64,000 nucleotides of DNA, from positions 1 through 64,000 of the forward strand of contig NZ_VOLC01000004.1 in NCBI RefSeq assembly GCF_009797935.1. The letters are read 5' to 3'. Source of the DNA: Lunatibacter salilacus. GTDB lineage: Bacteria > Bacteroidota > Bacteroidia > Cytophagales > Cyclobacteriaceae. Both the position numbers and the translations under genes were made by a program. How positions within the stretch are numbered: the stretch's first letter is position 1; each line of letters opens with the position of its first letter. The notes under the pieces are model-generated. The model was not told the origin of the DNA and did no database searches. It saw only the letters and a list, made by a program, of their open reading frames with translations. Shown one piece after another: positions 25,770 to 34,968 of this stretch.

Positions 25770-28370
25770 ATGAGCGATACGACTGATAACATACCGGAAG
25801 AAAACGAAGATAGCTTGCACCAGTCCATACCTGTCACCGGCATGTATAAGGAGTGGTTTTTGGATTATGCCTCTTATGTGATTTTAGAGCGTGCAGTTCC
25901 GGCCATTCAGGACGGGTTAAAACCCGTACAGCGGCGGATTCTCCATGCGATGAAGGAAATGGACGATGGCAGGTTCAATAAGGTAGCCAACATTATCGGG
26001 CAATCCATGCAGTACCATCCGCATGGGGACGCATCCATCGGAGACGCCATTGTCAACCTGGGACAAAAGGAGCTTTTGATAGAAACCCAGGGCAACTGGG
26101 GGGATATACGTACAGGGGACAGTGCTGCGGCATCCAGATATATTGAAGCCCGGTTATCCAAGTTTGCCCTTGATGTCGTTTTTAACCCGCAGACGACCGA
26201 ATGGCAGCTATCTTATGATGGCAGGAAGAAGGAACCGGTCACCCTTCCTGTAAAATTCCCCTTACTGTTGGCACAAGGCGTGGAGGGGATAGCCGTAGGC
26301 TTGTCCACGAAAATCCTACCCCACAATTTTTGCGAACTGATTGAAGGATCCATACAAATCCTTGAAGGTGGAACTGCCCAGATGCTGCCCGACTTTCCCA
26401 CTGGGGGTCAGGCGGATTTTTCCGACTACAACGAAGGAAAACGCGGTGGCAGGGTAAAGGTCCGCGCACGAATCGAGGAAGAGGACAACAAGACCCTCCT
26501 TATCAAGGATATCCCATTCGGGACCACGACCAATTCCCTGATTGAATCCATCATCAAGGCAAACGATAAGGGGAAAATTAAGATTAAGAAGGTGGTGGAC
26601 AATACTGCCAAAGATGTTGAAATTCAAATTCAACTGGCCCCGGGGCAGTCCCCGGATATGACCATCGATGCCTTGTATGCCTTTACGGATTGTGAGGTAA
26701 GCATTTCGCCGAATGCCTGCGTAATCATAGACGAAAAGCCCGTTTTCCTCACGGTCAATGATATTCTCAGGTACAATACCGAGCAGACCAAGGTTCTGCT
26801 AAAGCGGGAATTGGAAATCCGCAGGGCGGAGCTGATGGAAAAACTGCTCTTTTCTTCTCTGGAAAAGATCTTTATCGAAAACAGGATCTATCGGGACATT
26901 GAGGAATGCGAGACTTGGGAAGCAGTTATTCAGACCATAGACAAGGGGCTTGATCCTTTTAAGCCTGATTTCTATAGGGACATAACTACGGAAGACATTG
27001 TTCGTCTTACGGAAATTAAAATCAAGCGAATTTCCAAGTTTGACACCTTCAAGGCCGATGAACTGATGCGCAAGCTTCAGGATGAGCTGAAGGAAGTAAA
27101 CCATCATTTGAAAAACCTGACTGCTTACGCAATTGACTACTACCGCAACCTGTTGCAGAAGTATGGCAAAGGAAGGGAACGTAAAACAGAAATAAGGGCC
27201 TTTGACACCATTGAAGCTACTGTGGTTGCCGCTAACAATGCCAAACTCTATGTCAACCGTGCGGACGGTTTTATCGGCTATGGGCTGAAGAAGGACGAAT
27301 TTGTCTGCGACTGTTCCGACTTGGATGATGTCATTGTGATTCGAAAGGATGGAGTTTGCGTTGTCAGCAGAATTCAGGATAAGGGGTTTGTGGGCAAAGA
27401 CATTCTCCATGTGGCCGTTTACCGCAAGGGGGATGAGCGCATGGTCTATAACCTGATCTACCTGGATGGCACCTCGGGAAAAACCATGGTAAAGCGGTTC
27501 CAGGTATTGGCGGTAACCAGAGATAGGGAATATGACCTGACCAAAGGAACCAAGGGTTCCAAAGTACTTTATCTGACTGCAAATCCAAATGGAGAAGCGG
27601 AAATTATCACCATTTACCTTACCCAAGGCGCGAAAGCCAAAATCAAGGTTTTTGATTATGACTTTAGCTCCATAGAGATTAAAGGGCGCGGAGCGGGAGG
27701 AAATATTCTGACCAAATACCCTATCAGAAAAATCCAGCATAAAATGGATGGGGTGTCTACCCTGGGTGGGCTGAATATTTATTATGACGCTTCCATTGGC
27801 CGCCTGAATACCGATCAGCGAGGTAAATTGATCGGTAACTTCCTCGGAGAGGACAAGATCATCGTTTTTTATAAAAACGGAGACTATGAACTTACCGGAT
27901 TTGAATTGACAAACCGTTTTGAGGCTTCCAACGTCTTGCTTATCGAGAAGTTTATTCATGAGCGGGTATTCTCTACCATTTATTTCGACGGCGGAAGCAA
28001 AACGTATTTTGTAAAGCGGTTTTTGATAGAAACCACTTCTCTCAATAAAAAATTTAACGTTATTTCAGACCATAAACAGTCCTACCTGAAAATGGTGACT
28101 TCGGACAAACAGCCACAAATCAAACTGACCGTCTCAAAAGGCAAAGAAAGGGAAGAACAGGAATTTGACCTGGACATGCTGATCGATGTAAAGGGATGGA
28201 AAGCAATTGGGAACAAATTGTCTCCGCATCCTATAGAAGACATAAGCCTCATTTCCTCCTCAAAAGAAGCGGAGAATGAAACTTCCGAGGATGAAGACTT
28301 GGAAATTGGATCTACGATAGATTTAAACGTGAAAAAGGACGATGAAGAGGATCAGTTGGGCTTGTTTTAA
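25770..28370 (+). CDS. parC: DNA topoisomerase IV subunit A
   Basis: The 866-residue protein has the breakage-reunion core: GLKPVQRRILHAM, QYHPHGDASIGDAIV and SAAASRYIEARLSKF with catalytic Tyr124. A coiled segment follows (residues about 350-470) and then a beta-pinwheel C-terminal domain. No QRRGG[RK]G gyrase box is present; IEIKGRGAGG is the nearest sequence. The C terminus is a highly acidic tail (residues 830-866). It pairs with ParE immediately upstream. Assignment as ParC rather than GyrA rests on context and the missing box. Confidence 0.88.
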   Translation: MSDTTDNIPEENEDSLHQSIPVTGMYKEWFLDYASYVILERAVPAIQDGLKPVQRRILHAMKEMDDGRFNKVANIIGQSMQYHPHGDASIGDAIVNLGQKELLIETQGNWGDIRTGDSAAASRYIEARLSKFALDVVFNPQTTEWQLSYDGRKKEPVTLPVKFPLLLAQGVEGIAVGLSTKILPHNFCELIEGSIQILEGGTAQMLPDFPTGGQADFSDYNEGKRGGRVKVRARIEEEDNKTLLIKDIPFGTTTNSLIESIIKANDKGKIKIKKVVDNTAKDVEIQIQLAPGQSPDMTIDALYAFTDCEVSISPNACVIIDEKPVFLTVNDILRYNTEQTKVLLKRELEIRRAELMEKLLFSSLEKIFIENRIYRDIEECETWEAVIQTIDKGLDPFKPDFYRDITTEDIVRLTEIKIKRISKFDTFKADELMRKLQDELKEVNHHLKNLTAYAIDYYRNLLQKYGKGRERKTEIRAFDTIEATVVAANNAKLYVNRADGFIGYGLKKDEFVCDCSDLDDVIVIRKDGVCVVSRIQDKGFVGKDILHVAVYRKGDERMVYNLIYLDGTSGKTMVKRFQVLAVTRDREYDLTKGTKGSKVLYLTANPNGEAEIITIYLTQGAKAKIKVFDYDFSSIEIKGRGAGGNILTKYPIRKIQHKMDGVSTLGGLNIYYDASIGRLNTDQRGKLIGNFLGEDKIIVFYKNGDYELTGFELTNRFEASNVLLIEKFIHERVFSTIYFDGGSKTYFVKRFLIETTSLNKKFNVISDHKQSYLKMVTSDKQPQIKLTVSKGKEREEQEFDLDMLIDVKGWKAIGNKLSPHPIEDISLISSSKEAENETSEDEDLEIGSTIDLNVKKDDEEDQLGLF

Positions 28371-28502
28371 AGATAGTGGAGGCTCTTGAAAGATAGTTGG
28401 TTAGTTTTGAAAATCATGCCGATCTTACACCGGTACTTGTTTCAAGGCTAGCGTATTTTGAGATAAGTAGCGCTTAACTTTTTAAAAACCATGATCTATT
28501 CT

Positions 28503-28510
28503 CATATTTG
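28503..28510 (+). promoter_or_regulatory. Candidate -7 element upstream of thrS
   Basis: CATATTTG fits the Bacteroidota TAnnTTTG element with one mismatch and lies 54 bases before the thrS ATG. A T-rich -33 region (ACTTTTTAAA) is about 20 bases upstream. No T-box-like structure was noticed. Confidence 0.45.
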
Positions 28511-28563
28511 CAAGAATTAAGATCGCCTGTTTGTATAGGCGCTATGTACTATAAATTGTATTC

Positions 28564-30513
28564 ATGTCTACCCAAGAAATTAAAATTACCTTTCCTGACC
28601 AGTCGGTCAGGGAATTTGTGAAGGGAATTACCGGGCTTCAAGTCGCCAGTAGTATCAGCGAAGGTCTAGCCCGTAATGTCCTAGCCGCCAAAATCAACGG
28701 AGAAGTGTGGGATGCCACCCGACCCATTGAAAATAATGCCACGATAGAATTGCTCACCTGGAATGACACCTTGGGCAAGTCAACTTTTTGGCATTCATCA
28801 GCCCACCTTATGGCCGAAGCCTTGGAGGAATTGTATCCCGGAATTAAGTTCGGGATAGGTCCGCCAATAGAGAACGGTTTCTATTACGACGTTGACTTCG
28901 GTGAAATGGCTCTTGATGGAGCTGAGTTGGAAAAAATCGAAGCCAAGATGGTGGAGTTGGCCAAGAGAAAGAGCGAATTTGTTCGCAAAGATGTCTCCAA
29001 ACCGGCAGCGGTAGAATACTTTAAGAAGAAAGGCGACGAATACAAGTTGGATTTGTTGGAAGGCTTGGAGGACGGAACTATTACCTTTTACGAGCAGGGA
29101 AATTTCGTGGATCTCTGCAGAGGTCCACATATCCCGCATACCGGATTTATCAAGGCCATCAAGTTGCTTAATATTGCTGGGGCATATTGGCGGGGAGATG
29201 AAAAAAACAAAATGCTTACCCGGATCTATGGAATCACTTTCCCCAAAGCCAAGGAGCTTCAGGAGTATCTGACCATGCTGGAGGAAGCGAAAAAGCGTGA
29301 CCATAGGAAGCTTGGACGGGAATTGGAACTATTTACCTTTTCTGAAAAGGTAGGCATGGGCCTTCCGCTTTGGTTGCCTAAAGGAACCCTACTTCGGGAA
29401 AGGCTGGTGAATTTTCTTAAGAAAGAGCAGGATAAGACCGGCTACCAACAGGTTATCACCCCTCATATTGGGCATAAGGCACTTTATGAAACCTCCGGGC
29501 ATTACGAAAAATACGGGAAGGATTCCTTTCAGCCCATTACTACTCCCCATGAAGGAGAGACATTTCTGTTGAAACCAATGAACTGTCCCCACCATTGCGA
29601 AATATACAAAAGCAAACCAAGGTCGTACAAAGACCTGCCCGTCCGCTATGCGGAGTTCGGCACTGTATATCGCTATGAGCAAAGCGGGGAGTTGCACGGG
29701 CTAACCCGGGTGAGGGGCTTTACCCAGGATGACGCGCATATTTTCTGTAGACAGGATCAGTTGAAGGCAGAATTTATTAAAGTGATTGACCTTGTGCTTT
29801 ACGTATTCAAAGCTTTGGGCTTCGACAATTATACGGCACAGATATCCCTGCGTGATCCTAACGATAGGGAAAAATATATTGGCGGAGATGAGGCATGGAA
29901 CAAGGCTGAAAACGCAATCATTGAGGCAGCCGCGGAAAAAGGGTTGATAACGGTTACGGAACTGGGTGAGGCTGCATTCTACGGTCCCAAATTAGACTTT
30001 ATGGTCAAAGACGCGCTAGGAAGAAGCTGGCAGCTGGGAACCATTCAGGTGGATTATCAGTTACCGGACAGGTTTGAGTTGGAATATGTGGGAGCGGACA
30101 ATCAGCGTCACAGGCCGGTGATGATACACCGGGCACCGTTTGGGTCGCTGGAGCGCTTCGTAGCTGTTTTGATCGAACATTGTGCGGGTAATTTCCCGCT
30201 TTGGCTGGCACCGGAGCAAGTGATTATCCTTCCAATTTCTGAAAAATACATTGCGTATGCGGAGGAGATCAAACAGGCACTTGAGGATCAAGAAATCACA
30301 GGAAGCATAGATAACCGGGACGAAAAGATTGGCCGGAAGATTCGGGATGCTGAAGTGAAGAAGATCCCGTTCATGATCATTGTCGGCGAAAAGGAAGAGG
30401 AAAATGGGGAACTTTCGCTGCGGAAACACGGAGAAGGCGATCAGGGAAGCTTCACTCCGGGAGCTTTTATTGCGTATTTCAAGGACATAATCGCTTCATC
30501 ATTACAGAAATGA
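28564..30513 (+). CDS. thrS: Threonyl-tRNA synthetase
   Basis: The 649-residue protein has the full architecture: N-terminal TGS domain (residues 1-65), the second additional editing domain with [14 protein letters not shown]-less Zn-binding [14 protein letters not shown], the class II catalytic core with [44 protein letters not shown] and [13 protein letters not shown], and a C-terminal anticodon-binding domain from about residue 545. It charges tRNA-Thr and edits Ser. It leads into the infC-rpmI-rplT group, separated by a terminator hairpin. Confidence 0.96.
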   Translation: MSTQEIKITFPDQSVREFVKGITGLQVASSISEGLARNVLAAKINGEVWDATRPIENNATIELLTWNDTLGKSTFWHSSAHLMAEALEELYPGIKFGIGPPIENGFYYDVDFGEMALDGAELEKIEAKMVELAKRKSEFVRKDVSKPAAVEYFKKKGDEYKLDLLEGLEDGTITFYEQGNFVDLCRGPHIPHTGFIKAIKLLNIAGAYWRGDEKNKMLTRIYGITFPKAKELQEYLTMLEEAKKRDHRKLGRELELFTFSEKVGMGLPLWLPKGTLLRERLVNFLKKEQDKTGYQQVITPHIGHKALYETSGHYEKYGKDSFQPITTPHEGETFLLKPMNCPHHCEIYKSKPRSYKDLPVRYAEFGTVYRYEQSGELHGLTRVRGFTQDDAHIFCRQDQLKAEFIKVIDLVLYVFKALGFDNYTAQISLRDPNDREKYIGGDEAWNKAENAIIEAAAEKGLITVTELGEAAFYGPKLDFMVKDALGRSWQLGTIQVDYQLPDRFELEYVGADNQRHRPVMIHRAPFGSLERFVAVLIEHCAGNFPLWLAPEQVIILPISEKYIAYAEEIKQALEDQEITGSIDNRDEKIGRKIRDAEVKKIPFMIIVGEKEEENGELSLRKHGEGDQGSFTPGAFIAYFKDIIASSLQK

Positions 30514-30525
30514 AACGGAAATAAA

Positions 30526-30552
30526 AAATTTTGGATTTTTAATAATCCAAAA
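30526..30552 (+). terminator. Hairpin terminator or attenuator between thrS and infC
   Basis: AAATTTTGGATT pairs with AATCCAAAATTT around a short loop just after the thrS stop. The T run after the stem is weak. A GATATTTG box at 30560-30567, close to a -7 element, follows directly and could restart transcription for infC. Confidence 0.55.
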
Positions 30553-30599
30553 TTTATTTGATATTTGCACTTTAAATCTAAAAAACAACCATAAACATT

Positions 30600-31151
30600 T
30601 TGAGAGGAAAAAGAACGTATACACCGAGACAAGAAGAACCATATAAGGTAAATTCCAAAATTAGGGCAAGGGAGGTCCGTGTCGTAGGTGATTTTGTAGA
30701 GGGTGGAAACGCCGTCATGCCTACTGACAAAGCCATCAAACTTGCCGAGGAAAACGGACTTGATCTCGTCGAAATTTCTCCTTCCGCTGCACCTCCGGTT
30801 TGTAAAGTGATTGATTATGCGAAGTTTAAATACGAGCAAAAGAAAAAGCAAAAGGAGATCAAATCAAACGCCGCTAAAACCGTAGTAAAGGAAATCAGAT
30901 TTGGACCAAACACCGATGACCACGACTTCGATTTCAAATTGAAGCACGCCATCAATTTCCTCAAGGAAGGATCGAAGGTGAAGGCCTACGTCCATTTTGT
31001 GGGAAGGACAATCGTTTTCAAGGAAAGGGGTGAGATGCTTCTGTTAAAATTTGCCCAAGCTTTGGAAGAGTTTGGACAGGTGGAGCAGCTACCTAAAATG
31101 GAAGGAAAACGGATGAACATCTTCGTTTCCCCGAAAGCCGGTAAAAAATAA
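30600..31151 (+). CDS. infC: Translation initiation factor IF-3 (non-ATG start)
   Basis: The 183-residue protein has the IF3 N domain ([54 protein letters not shown]) and C domain ([43 protein letters not shown]). It binds the 30S subunit and checks the start codon. No ATG exists near the conserved N terminus: the frame reads ATT (30597) then TTG (30600), then Arg-Gly-Lys-Arg. A rare start is expected for infC, because IF-3 discriminates against such codons and so limits its own synthesis. Either ATT or TTG could serve. Confidence 0.95.
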   Translation: MRGKRTYTPRQEEPYKVNSKIRAREVRVVGDFVEGGNAVMPTDKAIKLAEENGLDLVEISPSAAPPVCKVIDYAKFKYEQKKKQKEIKSNAAKTVVKEIRFGPNTDDHDFDFKLKHAINFLKEGSKVKAYVHFVGRTIVFKERGEMLLLKFAQALEEFGQVEQLPKMEGKRMNIFVSPKAGKK

Positions 31152-31172
31152 TTTCAACTAATATATATCGCA

Positions 31173-31367
31173 ATGCCAAAAGTAAAAACAAAATCAAGTG
31201 CAAAAAAGAGGTTCACCGTGACGGGAACCGGGAAAATCAGGAGAAAGCATGCCTACAAAAGTCATATTCTGACTAAGAAGTCCACCAAAAGGAAGAAGAA
31301 TCTTACCAAGATGGGGGTTGTACATGAGTCAGATGAAGGACGTGTAAAAGCAATGCTTAGAATCTAA
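31173..31367 (+). CDS. rpmI: Ribosomal protein L35
   Basis: The 64-residue very basic protein [20 protein letters not shown] with [14 protein letters not shown] is bL35 at its normal length. It lies 21 bases after infC, in the conserved infC-rpmI-rplT order. Autoregulation of this operon by L20 is well known in other phyla. The spacer to rplT here contains a possible hairpin. Confidence 0.95.
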   Translation: MPKVKTKSSAKKRFTVTGTGKIRRKHAYKSHILTKKSTKRKKNLTKMGVVHESDEGRVKAMLRI

Positions 31368-31405
31368 TTTTCAAAAATCAGTAAGGTTATTTATTTCACC
31401 AGAAG

Positions 31406-31434
31406 CTTGGTAAAAAAGTCCGAAAGGCACCAAG
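31406..31434 (+). promoter_or_regulatory. Possible L20-responsive hairpin in the rpmI-rplT spacer
   Basis: CTTGGT (31406-31411) pairs with ACCAAG (31429-31434) around a loop containing GTCCGAAAGGC. It lies about 20 bases before the rplT start. L20 represses its operon through mRNA mimics of 23S rRNA in other bacteria; that this hairpin serves the same role is inference. Confidence 0.35.
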
Positions 31435-31453
31435 GGTCAAAAATTAAAAATGT

Positions 31454-31798
31454 ATGCCACGATCGGTCAATTCAGTAGCTTCAAGAGCTAGAAGAAAAAA
31501 AGTATTAAAAGCAACCAAAGGTTACTTCGGAAGAGGTAAGAACGTTTGGACAGTAGCAAAAAATAAGTACGAAAAAGGATTACAGTACGCATATAGGGAT
31601 CGTAAAGTTAAGAAGAGAGAATTTCGGAAACTTTGGATTCAGCGTATCAATGCCGGCGCCAGGTTACACGGCGTGTCATATTCACAATTTATGGGAATGT
31701 TGAAAAAAGCAGAGATCGAACTTAACCGAAAAGTGTTAGCCGATCTAGCCATGAACCATCCCGAGGCATTCCAAGCGATAGTTGAAAAAGTAAAGTAA
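31454..31798 (+). CDS. rplT: Ribosomal protein L20
   Basis: The 114-residue basic protein [20 protein letters not shown] with [41 protein letters not shown] and the C-terminal [12 protein letters not shown] is bL20 at normal length. It binds 23S rRNA early in assembly of the large subunit. It is the last gene of the infC operon and is followed by a strong terminator. Confidence 0.96.
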   Translation: MPRSVNSVASRARRKKVLKATKGYFGRGKNVWTVAKNKYEKGLQYAYRDRKVKKREFRKLWIQRINAGARLHGVSYSQFMGMLKKAEIELNRKVLADLAMNHPEAFQAIVEKVK

Positions 31799-31823
31799 GT
31801 TCCGCACTAACTTATTTGAAACG

Positions 31824-31850
31824 AAAAAACCCTCCTAGGAGGGTTTTTTT
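31824..31850 (+). terminator. Intrinsic terminator of infC-rpmI-rplT
   Basis: AAAACCCTCC pairs exactly with GGAGGGTTTT and runs into seven Ts, 26 bases after rplT. Confidence 0.9.
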
Positions 31851-31964
31851 TATTGGTTTTTCCTGACTAAAAAAATCTTTGTAAAATATTTTCCCTATAT
31901 TACATTCAAACATATGGCTGCCGGAAATTGGCCTATTTGGATGTTCTGTCGGTCTGCAAGGGCA

Positions 31965-31992
31965 TAAAAAAAGCTTCATGCATACATGAAGC
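31965..31992 (-). terminator. Intrinsic terminator of tRNA-Met
   Basis: On the minus strand AGCTTCATG-TATG-CATGAAGCT runs into TTTTTTT a few bases after the tRNA 3' end. Confidence 0.85.
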
Positions 31993-31998
31993 TGAATG

Positions 31999-32072
31999 TA
32001 GCGAGGAGGGGAATTGAACCCCTGACCTCAGGGTTATGAATCCTGCGCTCTAACCGACTGAGCTACCTCGCC
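31999..32072 (-). tRNA. tRNA-Met (CAT anticodon)
   Basis: The minus strand folds into a full cloverleaf: acceptor GGCGAGG with CCTCGCT (a G-U at the end), D stem GCTC/GAGC, anticodon loop TTCATAA with CAT at 32036-32038, and T arm AGGGG-TTCAATT-CCCCT. The 1:72 pair and the lack of three G-C pairs in the anticodon stem favour an elongator or ileuridine-type tRNA rather than the initiator. CCA is not encoded. Confidence 0.9.
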
Positions 32073-32163
32073 ATTTGGGAATGCAAATATGTGAGGTTAT
32101 TCCTTTAATTCCAAGGAGGTGTAACAAAAATTGAGACTTTTTCTTATTACAACAATTACTGCT

Positions 32164-32565
32164 ATGGTTAAAAATAAATTTGTTTCTGATTATCAGATAA
32201 ATACTTCCAAGAAAGTCATTTATCCATATTTAAGTACAGCTAGCGGACTTTCGCAGTGGTTTGCTGACGATGTCACGATCAACGAGGACAAGGTTTTTAA
32301 TTTCGTGTACGACGGAGAGGACCATTTTGCCAGACCCACCATCATGCGGCTTAATCACCACGTCAAATTTGAGTTTTTTGACCCGGAAGATGTAGATGGG
32401 GTAGAGGAAAACCATTCCTTTATTGAATTTAAACTAGAGGAAAACGAACTCACCCAGACATTTTACCTTCGTGTCATAGACTATGGAGATACCTATGACG
32501 ATCAGGAGCAACAGGAAATTTGGGAGGGACTCATCACCATTTTGAAGGAAATAATCGGGGGATAA
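32164..32565 (+). CDS. START-like / SRPBCC-fold domain protein
   Basis: The 133-residue cytoplasmic protein MVKNKFVSDYQINTSKKVIY continues with SGLSQWFADDV, FNFVYDGEDHFA, VKFEFFDPED and an acidic C-terminal helix. It matches the short START-like proteins typical of Bacteroidota, a relative of the AHSA1/SRPBCC fold that binds small hydrophobic ligands. I chose ATG at 32164; a TTG 11 codons upstream adds atypical residues. No function is established. It is a conserved neighbour between the L20 operon and the LptF/G-like gene. Confidence 0.75.
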   Translation: MVKNKFVSDYQINTSKKVIYPYLSTASGLSQWFADDVTINEDKVFNFVYDGEDHFARPTIMRLNHHVKFEFFDPEDVDGVEENHSFIEFKLEENELTQTFYLRVIDYGDTYDDQEQQEIWEGLITILKEIIGG

Positions 32566-32649
32566 AAACAAGAAAATTATCTATTTTCACATAATATCCA
32601 GACCTTTGCAGCGTAATCAGCATGCGCCCCTTTTCCTGAAACGTTATTC

Positions 32650-32756
32650 ATGAAGAGAGTAGACCAGTTAATCTTGGGGCCGTTTTCTTACATTAATCGT
32701 CGTGGATTTTATTCTGCTTAAGGTGAATATGCTCAAATACTTTTTCATCAAGAAAT
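32650..32756 (+). repeat. Tandem partial duplication of the lptF 5' end (upstream copy)
   Basis: Bases 32661-32754 are a diverged copy of 32758-32854. Both share GTTAATCTTGGGG, CTTACATT-ATCGT-GTGGA, TTTTATTCTGCTTA and GGTGAATATGCTCAA. The upstream copy begins at ATG 32650 (MKRVDQLILG, a typical start for this family), but it has lost about 15 bases after CTTGGGG and so runs into TAA after 23 codons. Confidence 0.85.
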
Positions 32757-34525
32757 TAGACAAGTTAATCTTGGGGTCCTTCATAGGGCCGTTTATTCTT
32801 ACATTCATCGTTGTGGATTTTATTCTGCTTACGGTGAATATGCTCAAGTATTTTGATGAAATATTTGGCAAGGATTTGCCATTTATGGTTTATATGGAGC
32901 TGATTGGCTATTTTGTTATCAGTATTTCTCCAATGGCACTTCCCCTTGCGGTTTTGCTCTCCTCTCTGATGACCTTTGGCAATTTGGGTGAGCATTTTGA
33001 GCTTACCGCTATCAAAAGCGCCGGCATATCCCTAATCCGTGCGCTACGCCCCATCGGTATTTTTGTAGTCTTTCTTACCATTGGAGCTTATTTGTCCAAC
33101 AATTACCTAGTGCCTCGGGTAAATCTTAAAACATTCAGCCTGCTGTATGATATCCGCATGAAATCACCCGCTCTCGATATTAAGGAGGGGGTCTTTTATA
33201 ACGGCATACCCAACTACAGTATCAAAGTGAATAAAAAACTGGACGAGGTTCGGTTGCAGGATGTGTTGATCTATGACCACACATCCGGACAGGGGAATAT
33301 CCATGTAATTACGGCAGATTCCGGCAGAATGGAGCCGTTTTTCAATGAGCGCTACATGCAGCTTGTCTTATACAATGGCTTCAGCTATCAGGAAGGTCAG
33401 GGGCAGCGGGGCATTGCGGAGAAAGCGCCAACCTTCAACCGTACCGAGTTTTCAACCAACCAAATGGTTTTCAGTCTGGATGCCTTTGACATGAACCGGA
33501 CTCCGGAAAACCTTTGGTCCAATAACCGCTCCATCAAAAACATTAAGGAAATCAGGACCGACTTGGACTCGATGGATTTGGCACTCAACCAAAAATACTT
33601 TTATAACTATGTCAATACCGAGGCTTCGTATCCTTTCTTTGCCAGAAACCGCAAGCTGACTCCCCCGGCGGATATTGAAAGAAAGCGACTTATCTCCGAT
33701 TCTCTCCGTAATGTGAAATTCCAGGCAGAATTCGAAAAGGAATCCCGTGCGAACAGCGACGGATCCGGCAGCCCGATAGGGTCCACAGCAGCCCCGACTT
33801 TACCGGATGATCAACGGCAGCTGAGGGCGGATGAGTTAATGGGAGATTCAGCCGCGCAAACTACTGGTGGGACAATCAGCAGGGCGGATTCCGCACGGGC
33901 CATAGTGGATACCATGGCAGTTGTTCCTGCCCCCAATCTGGCGGGAAATCCGAATTTTGTTCCAGCCACCACAGAAAAACAAATTGTCCTGTCACCCGAG
34001 GAAAAGGCCTCATTGGACTCCTTAAGACAAACCCGGAGGTATTTGGTTTCCGCGGCTTCCGGGGGATTGACCACGGCTAGGAATATCAAGAATAATTTCA
34101 CCACAAACAAAAATGAAGTCGACGTCATTGCCAGAGAATTTAGGAGATTTCAAATTTCATGGTATCAAAAATATACACAGGCCATTGCCTGTTTTGTCAT
34201 GTTTATGATCGGGGCACCATTGGGAGCTATTATCAAAAAGGGAGGGCTGGGGATGCCTGTTCTGGTTTCTATCATATTCTTCGTATTATACTATATGTTG
34301 ACGATTACCGGGGAAAAGTGGGCGAAGGAAGGAATTGCCGACCCGCTGTTCGGGACAGCTTTTTCCAATTTGGCACTTATTCCCTTTGGAGTGTTTTTTC
34401 TCCGGCAGGCTCGAAAAGATGCCCGTATTTTTGAGGCCGACTTTTACGCCGCCATGTTTCAAAAAATAAAGACGAAGTGGGTAAGTTCCAGGAAGACGGA
34501 AAAGTTGAAAGAAGAACTTTCATAA
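32729..34525 (+). CDS. LptF/LptG-family permease with duplicated 5' end
   Basis: The product of about 598 residues is a YjgP/YjgQ protein. It has KLDKLILGSFIGPFILTFIV at the N terminus, two membrane helices and ISPMALPLAVLLSSLMTFG, and then a large periplasmic part with a Bacteroidota-type Ser/Ala/Pro-rich insert (residues about 335-430). C-terminal helices contain FVMFMIGAPLGAIIKKGGLGMPV. It would be one of the inner-membrane subunits moving LPS to the Lpt bridge. The native start lies in a broken upstream copy, so translation probably begins at ATG 32729, giving an extra MLKYFFI-type leader; a GTG at 32702 would extend it further. Confidence 0.85.
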   Translation: MLKYFFIKKLDKLILGSFIGPFILTFIVVDFILLTVNMLKYFDEIFGKDLPFMVYMELIGYFVISISPMALPLAVLLSSLMTFGNLGEHFELTAIKSAGISLIRALRPIGIFVVFLTIGAYLSNNYLVPRVNLKTFSLLYDIRMKSPALDIKEGVFYNGIPNYSIKVNKKLDEVRLQDVLIYDHTSGQGNIHVITADSGRMEPFFNERYMQLVLYNGFSYQEGQGQRGIAEKAPTFNRTEFSTNQMVFSLDAFDMNRTPENLWSNNRSIKNIKEIRTDLDSMDLALNQKYFYNYVNTEASYPFFARNRKLTPPADIERKRLISDSLRNVKFQAEFEKESRANSDGSGSPIGSTAAPTLPDDQRQLRADELMGDSAAQTTGGTISRADSARAIVDTMAVVPAPNLAGNPNFVPATTEKQIVLSPEEKASLDSLRQTRRYLVSAASGGLTTARNIKNNFTTNKNEVDVIAREFRRFQISWYQKYTQAIACFVMFMIGAPLGAIIKKGGLGMPVLVSIIFFVLYYMLTITGEKWAKEGIADPLFGTAFSNLALIPFGVFFLRQARKDARIFEADFYAAMFQKIKTKWVSSRKTEKLKEELS

Positions 34526-34549
34526 TTAGAAATATTAATTGTATCTTTG
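34518..34549 (+). promoter_or_regulatory. Promoter of rpsO
   Basis: TATCTTTG at 34542-34549 is a perfect TAnnTTTG -7 element; TTTC at 34518-34521 sits at the -33 position with 20 bases between. The rpsO ATG is 42 bases downstream. Confidence 0.75.
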
Positions 34550-34591
34550 TGGCTGTTTTATTATATTATCCGTAAACTAGTTTGACTAAGC

Positions 34592-34867
34592 ATGTATTTA
34601 ACTAAAGAAAAGAAATCTGAGTTGTTTAAAAATCATGGTCGGTTAAAAGCAGATAACGATACGGGTTCACCAGAGTCACAAATAGCTCTGTTCTCCTTTC
34701 GTATTCAGCATTTGACAGAGCACTTGAAGACCAACAAGAAAGACCACTCTTCCAGATTGGGTCTTTTGAAACTTGTCGGTAAAAGAAGAAGTTTATTGAA
34801 TTACCTCGTTAAGATCGACATCGAAAGATATCGTTCAATCATAGCGGAGCTTGGTATTCGTAAATAA
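34592..34867 (+). CDS. rpsO: Ribosomal protein S15
   Basis: The 91-residue protein has the uS15 blocks [54 protein letters not shown] and the final [13 protein letters not shown]. It binds the central domain of 16S rRNA. The rpsO-pnp order is the classic linkage, separated by a strong terminator, as in many bacteria. Confidence 0.96.
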   Translation: MYLTKEKKSELFKNHGRLKADNDTGSPESQIALFSFRIQHLTEHLKTNKKDHSSRLGLLKLVGKRRSLLNYLVKIDIERYRSIIAELGIRK

Positions 34868-34874
34868 AATTTTT

Positions 34875-34909
34875 GTAAGGTTCTTCACGGGAAGAACCTT
34901 ACTTTTTTT
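34875..34909 (+). terminator. Intrinsic terminator between rpsO and pnp
   Basis: GTAAGGTTCTTC pairs perfectly with GAAGAACCTTAC around ACGG and is followed by seven Ts. Confidence 0.92.
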
Positions 34910-34968
34910 CAATTCATATAGTAAACCTTACTTTTCTAACTATTCACCTTACAGAATCATAGGATTTT

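Noticed and set aside
26799..27959. Long minus-strand frame of 386 codons inside parC
   Set aside because: It lies fully antisense to a certain housekeeping gene; such shadows are common in this codon usage.
28371..28563. T-box or other riboswitch before thrS
   Set aside because: No T-box core motif or terminator/antiterminator pair could be seen, and T-boxes are not usual in this phylum.
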